Shown: in pieces, positions 58,538 to 64,000 of the stretch | How positions within the stretch are numbered: position 1 is the stretch's first letter | How the letters are laid out: each line of letters opens with the position of its first letter | DNA from: JBQTIU01 sp052387815 | GTDB lineage: Bacteria; Pseudomonadota; Alphaproteobacteria; CACIAM-22H2 | Length of the DNA stretch: 64,000 bases | Assembly (NCBI GenBank): GCA_052387815.1 | Contig: JBQTIU010000015.1 | Span: forward strand, 62,001 to 126,000 | Direction: 5' to 3' | The notes under the pieces: model-generated | Seen by the model: the letters and a program-made list of their open reading frames with translations, nothing else | Told to the model about the DNA's origin: nothing | The model's database searches: none | Position numbers and translations under genes: made by a program

Positions 58538-59944
58538 ATGAAGGGCGCCCGCATTCGCCGTTTCTTGGCCGCGCTGGCGGCGCTCGGCGCCCCGGCCGCG
58601 GCGGTTTTTTTCGCCCTCTTCGCGGCGGGCCACCTCGCCGGCGGCCCGGCCGTCCTCGGCCTCGCCGCCACCGCGGCCGGGATCGCGGCGCTGGTCTGGC
58701 ACCATCTAGCCGGGATCGAAGCCTTGCGGGCGCGGGTCGACGACTTGGCGCATCGGCGCGCGCCGGCCTCCCCGCCCGCCCGCCACCGCTCGAGCGCCGA
58801 CGACATCGCGCGCGCGGTCGACGAGCTCGACCGCGCCGCCCACCGGCGCGAACAGGAGCTTCGATCCCTGGCCGCCACCAACCAGGCGATCCTCGACGCC
58901 ATGCCCGATCCGCTCGTCCTCCTCGACGACACCCGGGCCATCGTGCAGGCCAACGCCGCCGCGGCCGAGCTGCTGGGCGGGGGGCTGGCGGGCCGCGACC
59001 TGGCGAGCGTTCTGCGCGATCCGGGCGTGCTCGCCGCGGTCGAGGAAGCGCTGGCGGGAGCCCCTGCGCCGGCCCGCAAATTCTCCCTGCCCGGCCCCGT
59101 CGAGCGGTATTTCAGCGCCCGCGCGCTCAGGCTGGCCCGCGCCCTGCCCGGGCACGGCAGCCTGGTGCTTGCCCTCTCCGACATCACGGCGATCGAGCAC
59201 GCCGAGCGCATGCGCGCCGATTTCCTCGCCAATGTCAGCCACGAGCTGCGCACGCCCCTGTCGACCCTGCTCGGCTTCACCGAAACCCTGCAAGGGGCGG
59301 CGAGCGAGGACAAGGCGACGCGCCAGCGCTTCCTTGCCATCATGCACGAACAGGCGAGCCGCATGACCCGGCTGGTCGAGGACCTGTTGTCGTTGTCCAA
59401 GATCGAGGCGGGCGAGCATCTGCCGCCGACCGGCCGGGTCGAGCTCGGGCCCCTCATCGCCGGCGTCGCCGCGGCGCTCAAGCCCCAGTCGCAAGCCGCG
59501 GCGATCGAGCTCGGGGTCGATGTCGCCGCCGACCTTCCGCCCGTGATCGGCGATAGCGACCAGCTCGCCCAGGTGTTCCAGAACCTGATCGACAACGCCA
59601 TCAAATACGGCCGCAAGGGCGGCAAGGTCGAGGTCAGCGCCGTTCCCGGCGACCGCCCGCGGCACGCCGCGTTGCGCGTCGCGGGACCGCTGGTGGCGGT
59701 GGCGGTGGCCGACCACGGCGAGGGCATCGCGCGCGAGCATCTGCCGCGGCTGACCGAGCGCTTCTACCGCGTCGATTCCGCCCGCTCTAGCCAACTGGGC
59801 TCGACCGGGCTCGGCCTGGCCATCGTCAAGCACATCCTCAACCGCCACCGCGGCGCGCTCGCCATCGACAGCGAAGTGGGGCGAGGTTCGGTGTTCACGG
59901 TCTACCTGCCGGCCGCCGGCCCCCGGCCCGGCGCGGCCGGATAG
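58538..59944 (+). CDS. phoR: Phosphate regulon sensor kinase PhoR-like
   Basis: A 468-residue sensor kinase. Two N-terminal membrane helices (about 8-30 and 35-55), a PAS domain (about 110-215, AILDAMPDPLVLLDDTRAIV), the phosphoacceptor H235 in FLANVSHELRTPLSTLLGF, and an ATPase domain with QNLIDNAIKYG and STGLGLAIVKHILNRH. The layout and the pstS-pstC-pstA genes directly downstream point to PhoR. PhoB is not in the window. Confidence 0.88.
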   Translation: MKGARIRRFLAALAALGAPAAAVFFALFAAGHLAGGPAVLGLAATAAGIAALVWHHLAGIEALRARVDDLAHRRAPASPPARHRSSADDIARAVDELDRAAHRREQELRSLAATNQAILDAMPDPLVLLDDTRAIVQANAAAAELLGGGLAGRDLASVLRDPGVLAAVEEALAGAPAPARKFSLPGPVERYFSARALRLARALPGHGSLVLALSDITAIEHAERMRADFLANVSHELRTPLSTLLGFTETLQGAASEDKATRQRFLAIMHEQASRMTRLVEDLLSLSKIEAGEHLPPTGRVELGPLIAGVAAALKPQSQAAAIELGVDVAADLPPVIGDSDQLAQVFQNLIDNAIKYGRKGGKVEVSAVPGDRPRHAALRVAGPLVAVAVADHGEGIAREHLPRLTERFYRVDSARSSQLGSTGLGLAIVKHILNRHRGALAIDSEVGRGSVFTVYLPAAGPRPGAAG

Positions 59945-59970
59945 GCAACGGGTGATCGGCCTGCCCGCTT

Positions 59971-59988
59971 CTGTCATAAAACCGTCGC
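59971..59988 (+). promoter_or_regulatory. Pho box upstream of pstS
   Basis: CTGTCATAAAACCGTCGC has an exact CTGTCAT half, a 4-base AT spacer and a degenerate second half (CCGTCGC against CTGTCAY). It is 52 bases before the pstS ATG, in the 95-base gap after phoR. Binding by PhoB under phosphate shortage is expected. Confidence 0.72.
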
Positions 59989-60039
59989 ACGCGGGTTGTA
60001 TGCTGGCCCCCGCCCTCGAACCCAAACGGAGTGCCGGCG

Positions 60040-61017
60040 ATGGTCAAAGCCACCGTGATCGCGGCCGCGCTTGCCGCCCTGCCGGTGCTGGCGGCGCAGG
60101 CCCAGTCGCTCGACCCCAAGCTGTCCGACTACCAGCCGGTGAGCGGTGTGTCCGGAAACCTCAAGTCGATCGGTTCCGACACGCTCAACAACCTGATGAC
60201 GCTGTGGGCCGAAGGGTTCCGCGGCCGCTATCCCAACGTGCAGATCGAGATCGAGGGCAAGGGATCCTCGACCGCCCCGCCGGCCATGGTCGCCGGCACG
60301 GCGCAGTTCGGCCCGATGTCGCGGCCGATGAAGGGCGCCGAGATCGACGCGTTCGAGAAGAAATACGGCTACAAGCCTTTCGCCATCCGCACGGCGGTCG
60401 ACGCGCTGGCGGTCTATGTCCACAAGGACAACCCGATCCCGTGCCTGACCATGCCGCAGGTCGACGCGATCTTCTCCAAGACCCGCCGCGGCGGCTTCGC
60501 CAAAGACATCGCGACTTGGGGCGACGCCGGCATGACGGGCGAGTGGGCGAGCCGCCCGATCTCGCTCTACGGCCGCAACTCGGCTTCGGGCACCTACGGC
60601 TACTTCAAGGAAGTCGCGCTGTTCAACGGCGACTACAAGGACGCGGTGAAGGAGCAGCCGGGCTCGAGCACGGTCGTGCAGGGCGCGGCCTCCGACAAGT
60701 ACGCCATCGGCTACTCGGGCATCGGCTACAAGACCGCCGACGTGCGCAGCGTGCCGATTGCCGCCAAGCCGGGCGAGCAGTGCTTCGAGGCGACGGCGGA
60801 GAACGCGTACTCGGGCGATTACCCGATCTCGCGCTTCCTCTATGTCTATGTGAACAAGAACCCGAACCAACCGTTCGACCCGGCGCGCGCCGAGTTCGCG
60901 AAATTCGTGCTCTCGAGGAAGGGTCAGGAGGCGGTCGTCAAGGACGGCTACTTCCCGGTCACCTCGCAGATCGTATTCGAGGACCTGAAGTCGCTCGGCC
61001 TGCGCGCCGCCCCGTAA
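60040..61017 (+). CDS. pstS: Phosphate ABC transporter substrate-binding protein PstS
   Basis: A 325-residue periplasmic phosphate-binding protein. Signal peptide MVKATVIAAALAALPVLA with cleavage after AQA; phosphate loops in KSIGSDTLNNLMT, EGKGSSTAPPAMVAG and GRNSASGTYGYF. The ATG at 60040 has CGGAG 8 bases upstream; a GTG at 60031 is less likely. It resembles the PstS form with a SGNLKSIGSD start seen in many proteobacteria. Confidence 0.94.
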   Translation: MVKATVIAAALAALPVLAAQAQSLDPKLSDYQPVSGVSGNLKSIGSDTLNNLMTLWAEGFRGRYPNVQIEIEGKGSSTAPPAMVAGTAQFGPMSRPMKGAEIDAFEKKYGYKPFAIRTAVDALAVYVHKDNPIPCLTMPQVDAIFSKTRRGGFAKDIATWGDAGMTGEWASRPISLYGRNSASGTYGYFKEVALFNGDYKDAVKEQPGSSTVVQGAASDKYAIGYSGIGYKTADVRSVPIAAKPGEQCFEATAENAYSGDYPISRFLYVYVNKNPNQPFDPARAEFAKFVLSRKGQEAVVKDGYFPVTSQIVFEDLKSLGLRAAP

Positions 61018-61081
61018 CCACACGTCGCGTCCGGCCGGCGACCCGCGCGCTCGCCCGCCGCTTCGCCCCCTCCCGGACCGC

Positions 61082-63709
61082 ATGACCGACACCCTCGCCA
61101 TCCCCGACCCCGACCCCGTCCCGACCCCGCGCGCCCGGCGCCAGACCCGGCGCGCGGTGCTGATCGCCGATAAGATCGCGGACTGGGTCATCACCGTGGG
61201 CGGGCTGCTCGTGATCGTCGCCGTGTTCGGCATCCTGGTCTTCCTCGCCCAGGTCGTGGTGCCGCTGTTCACCGACGGCAAGGTCGTGGCCCAGTTGCAG
61301 CGCCAGATCGGCCCCGCGTCGGAAGGGCCGGCACTGGTGGCGAGCACCGACCGGTATCACACCGTCGCCGTCCAACTTGCGCCGGACGGCAAGCTCGGCG
61401 TCTATCACCTGAAATCCGGAAAGGCGATCGCCGCGCCCGGGTTCGATTTTGGCGGAAAGAAAGTCACGGCCGCGAACAGCACGATCACCTGGGACGACGT
61501 CGCGTTCGGCTTCGAGGATGGCACGGTCCGCTTCGGCAGGCTGGCGCCGGTCTACGAGATCCTGACCGCCGACAAGCTGCCAGCCGGCCTGATCCGCCTC
61601 GACGAGCGCGACCGGACCGACGGCAAGGCCGTCTACTCGGCCATTCCCGGCAGCCAGTTCCGCAAGGCGAGCATCGCCGCGACGCTCGAGGACGAACAGA
61701 AGATCTCCGAGACCGGCAAGGCGATCGTCGCCATCGACTACCATGTCGGTGGCACGGCCGAGCGGCCGACCCGGACCTTCGCCACCGTCGACGCCGACAA
61801 CATCGTGCGGCTCAGCAATCTCGAGTCGCGCCTTAACCTCATGACGCGCCAGATGCGCACGACGGCGCGCTCGAGCGTGATGCCAGTCCTGCCCGCGGGC
61901 GTGAAAGTGGCCTGGGCGCTGACCACCGACCAGGGCGATCAGGTCTACGTCGCAGATGACGGCGGCACGGTCTACCGCTTCGACACGCGCGACATGAACG
62001 CGCCGAAGCTCGCCGAGACGCTGGATCTCGTGCCGGGTGACGCCAAGCTGGTTGCCTTCGGCTTCCTGCTCGGCGAGCAGTCTCTTGTCATCGGCGACAC
62101 GCGCGGAACCGTCGACGTCTATTTCCGCCTCCGGGTGCCAGCCGCGCGCTCGACAGACGGGTTCACGCTCGTCAAGACGCACGCGCTCGAGCCGCACGCG
62201 GGCGCCGTCGTCGCCTTCTCGCCGAGCCAGCGCGGCAAGATGTTCCTCACGGCCGACGCGAACGGCGAGGTGTGGCTGCGCCACTCGACGAGCGAACAGA
62301 GCGTTCTGAAGCTGAAGAAGGTCGGATCGTCGGGTGCGTACCGCGCGCTGCTTCTGTCTCCGCGCGAGGACGGAATCCTGGCCACCGATGCGAGCGGAAA
62401 AATGACCTTCTGGGAGATCGCGGTTCCGCACCCCGAGACGACCTTGGGGTCGATCTTCGGCAAGGTCTGGTACGAGGGCTACGATTCCCCGACCTACACG
62501 TGGCAATCCTCGGCCGGCACCGACAGCTTCGAGCCCAAGCTGTCGCTGGTCCCGCTCATCTTCGGCACGATCAAGGCGACGTTCTACGCCCTCCTCTTCG
62601 CCGTGCCGATCGCGCTGTTGGCCGCCATCAACACGTCGGAATTCGTGCGCCCGACGGTGCGCGCGACCGTGAAGCCGGTCATGGAGATGATGGCCTCGCT
62701 GCCCTCCGTCGTGCTTGGCTTCATCGCCGCCCTCATCCTGGCGCCGATCGTCGAGACCTGGATCGCCGCGGTGCTGATGGCCTTCGTCGGTGTGCCGCTC
62801 TGTCTGCTGCTCGCCGCCTATCTGTGGCAGCTCCTGCCGCAGGGCCTCGTCCTGCGCCTGCAGGGCATCCCGAAATTCGCCTTGATGTTCATGACGCTGG
62901 GCCTTGGCTTCTACCTCTCCTATTCGGCCGCCAGCCAGTTCGAGCGCCTGTTCTTCGCCGGCGACATCAAGGCGTGGGCCAACGGCGACATCGGCAACGC
63001 GGCCGGCTTCCTGTTCCTGATTCTGCTGCCGCTCTGCTTCATTCTGGTCATGCTCGGCGCGCGCGCGGCACTCGGCGACTGGCTGTCGGCGACGACGCGG
63101 CGGCGGTCGGGAATCCGGGCCGGCGTCTTCGACCTTCTCCGCTGGCTGGCCTTTTTCGTCGTCGCCTGCCTGGTGAGCTACGTGCTCGCCGTCGTCATCG
63201 ACGCGCTCGGCGGCGATCCGCGCGGCGGAGTCGTATCGACCTATGTCCAGCGCAACACGCTGGTCGTCGGCTTCGCGATGGCGTTTGCCGTCATCCCGAT
63301 CATCTACACGATCGCCGAAGACGCGCTAAGCTCCGTGCCCGAGCATTTGCGCGCGGCATCCCTCGCCTGTGGCGCGACGCCCTGGCAGACGGCGGTGCGC
63401 GTGGTCCTGCCCACGGCCGTATCGGGCGTCTTCGCCGCCGTCATGGTCGGCATGGGCCGGGCCGTCGGCGAGACGATGATCGTGGTCATGGCCGCCGGCA
63501 ACACGCCCATCCTCGAGTGGAACGTGTTCAACGGCCTGCGCGCGCTCTCGGCCAACATCGCCGTCGAGCTCCCCGAGGCGGTCAAGGACGGCACGCTCTA
63601 CCGCACGCTGTTCCTCGCCGCGCTGACCCTGTTCGTCATGACCTTCATCGTCAATACCCTGGCAGAGATCGTCCGCCAGCGCTTCCGCATGCGCGCCGTC
63701 CAGTTGTGA
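61082..63709 (+). CDS. pstC: Phosphate ABC permease PstC, long form
   Basis: An 875-residue PstC, far longer than the roughly 320 of the E. coli protein. One membrane helix (about 36-61) is followed by some 400 residues rich in beta strands with WD-like repeats (for example QVYVADDGGTVYRFDTRDMN and DGILATDASGKMTFWEI), probably a periplasmic propeller. The permease core begins near residue 485, and the ATPase-coupling loop is LRAASLACGATPWQTAVRVV near 755. It lies 64 bases after pstS. Confidence 0.92.
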   Translation: MTDTLAIPDPDPVPTPRARRQTRRAVLIADKIADWVITVGGLLVIVAVFGILVFLAQVVVPLFTDGKVVAQLQRQIGPASEGPALVASTDRYHTVAVQLAPDGKLGVYHLKSGKAIAAPGFDFGGKKVTAANSTITWDDVAFGFEDGTVRFGRLAPVYEILTADKLPAGLIRLDERDRTDGKAVYSAIPGSQFRKASIAATLEDEQKISETGKAIVAIDYHVGGTAERPTRTFATVDADNIVRLSNLESRLNLMTRQMRTTARSSVMPVLPAGVKVAWALTTDQGDQVYVADDGGTVYRFDTRDMNAPKLAETLDLVPGDAKLVAFGFLLGEQSLVIGDTRGTVDVYFRLRVPAARSTDGFTLVKTHALEPHAGAVVAFSPSQRGKMFLTADANGEVWLRHSTSEQSVLKLKKVGSSGAYRALLLSPREDGILATDASGKMTFWEIAVPHPETTLGSIFGKVWYEGYDSPTYTWQSSAGTDSFEPKLSLVPLIFGTIKATFYALLFAVPIALLAAINTSEFVRPTVRATVKPVMEMMASLPSVVLGFIAALILAPIVETWIAAVLMAFVGVPLCLLLAAYLWQLLPQGLVLRLQGIPKFALMFMTLGLGFYLSYSAASQFERLFFAGDIKAWANGDIGNAAGFLFLILLPLCFILVMLGARAALGDWLSATTRRRSGIRAGVFDLLRWLAFFVVACLVSYVLAVVIDALGGDPRGGVVSTYVQRNTLVVGFAMAFAVIPIIYTIAEDALSSVPEHLRAASLACGATPWQTAVRVVLPTAVSGVFAAVMVGMGRAVGETMIVVMAAGNTPILEWNVFNGLRALSANIAVELPEAVKDGTLYRTLFLAALTLFVMTFIVNTLAEIVRQRFRMRAVQL

Positions 63710-63738
63710 CCCGTCCGGCCCTCAAAAAGAAGGATGAC

Positions 63739-64000
63739 ATGCCGGCCGCCACCGCCGACGCGGTCGCCGTCCGGACCGCCCCGCGGGCGCGCGTCCGCGG
63801 CCTTGCGACCGACCTCTCGGCGCGCGGCGAGCCCGCGCTCTGGCTGTTTGGCGGCGCGCTGGCGCTCGGGATCGTCATGATCGTCGGTTTCCTGATGCTG
63901 GTCTTCTGGAACGGCGTCATCACGTTTTGGCCGAAGCCGATCCAGGTCGCGACGCTGACCAACGGCGCGGCCGTCGCCGGCGAACCGACGCGCGACGAGC
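63739..64000 (+). CDS. pstA: Phosphate ABC permease PstA, N-terminus only
   Basis: A frame open to the window edge, 87 codons. It starts MPAATADAVAVRTAPRARVR and has a membrane helix LFGGALALGIVMIVGFLMLV, then FWNGVITFWPKPI, typical of the long PstA form. AAGAAGGA lies 4 bases before the ATG at 63739; a GTG at 63706 overlaps the pstC stop. The order phoR-pstS-pstC-pstA supports the call. Confidence 0.82.
   Translation, partial: MPAATADAVAVRTAPRARVRGLATDLSARGEPALWLFGGALALGIVMIVGFLMLVFWNGVITFWPKPIQVATLTNGAAVAGEPTRDE

Overview
The window is GC-rich, densely coded bacterial chromosome. It looks like an alphaproteobacterium, most likely of the Rhodospirillales. The markers are FliX divergent from flgI with a perfect CtrA box, a MucR/Ros regulator, rpiB-glyA-nrdR-rib-nusB-thiL gene order, a RibB-GTP-cyclohydrolase-like fusion, ubiquinol-cytochrome c chaperone-rpmF-plsX-fabH-ihfA-merR order, and hslVU divergent from hisB-DUF2628-hisH-hisA-hisF-hisE. 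The species cannot be named from the sequence alone. No rRNA, tRNA, CRISPR array or intact mobile element was seen.

Layout. 1-12.9 kb is a flagellum and surface-sugar region: an unknown partial gene, a pseudaminic acid operon (pseB, C, F, G, I, H) running without a break into an extra aminotransferase, a methyltransferase, a WbqC protein and a PIG-L deacetylase, then the opposite-strand run flgI-flgJ-flgN-methyltransferase and divergent fliX. The probable joint role is flagellar assembly plus glycosylation of flagellin or another surface structure. 13.2-18.7 kb is a complete branched-chain amino acid type ABC importer (livH, M, G, F, a small membrane protein and a binding protein) closed by a strong terminator. 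18.7-26.8 kb holds mucR, then rpiB-glyA-nrdR-ribD-ribE-ribBX-ribH-nusB-thiL.

26.8-38.4 kb holds a FliL-like protein, an MFS carrier, a K+-independent H+-pyrophosphatase, bamE, a cytochrome bc1 chaperone, a decayed DUF177 region, rpmF-plsX-fabH-ihfA-merR, an ISAzo13-type transposase remnant and a TRAP importer. 39.6-45.7 kb is the his operon back-to-back with hslVU. 45.7-49.3 kb is a patch of small repeats, gene remnants and a broken toxin-antitoxin pair around trpS and murJ. 49.3-57.9 kb carries glnD, a lipoprotein, mutS and the malic enzyme-phosphotransacetylase fusion. 58.5-64 kb is a phosphate region (phoR, Pho box, pstS, pstC, start of pstA).

The most useful observations are small-scale: a heptanucleotide repeat just upstream of mutS; a 105-bp MITE-like element whose terminal repeat supplies the trpS stop codon; a family of GC-rich palindromes, one copy of which ends a truncated toxin gene; a perfect 20-bp tandem duplication that separates hisH from hisA; and back-to-back sigma-54 and CtrA sites between flgI and fliX.
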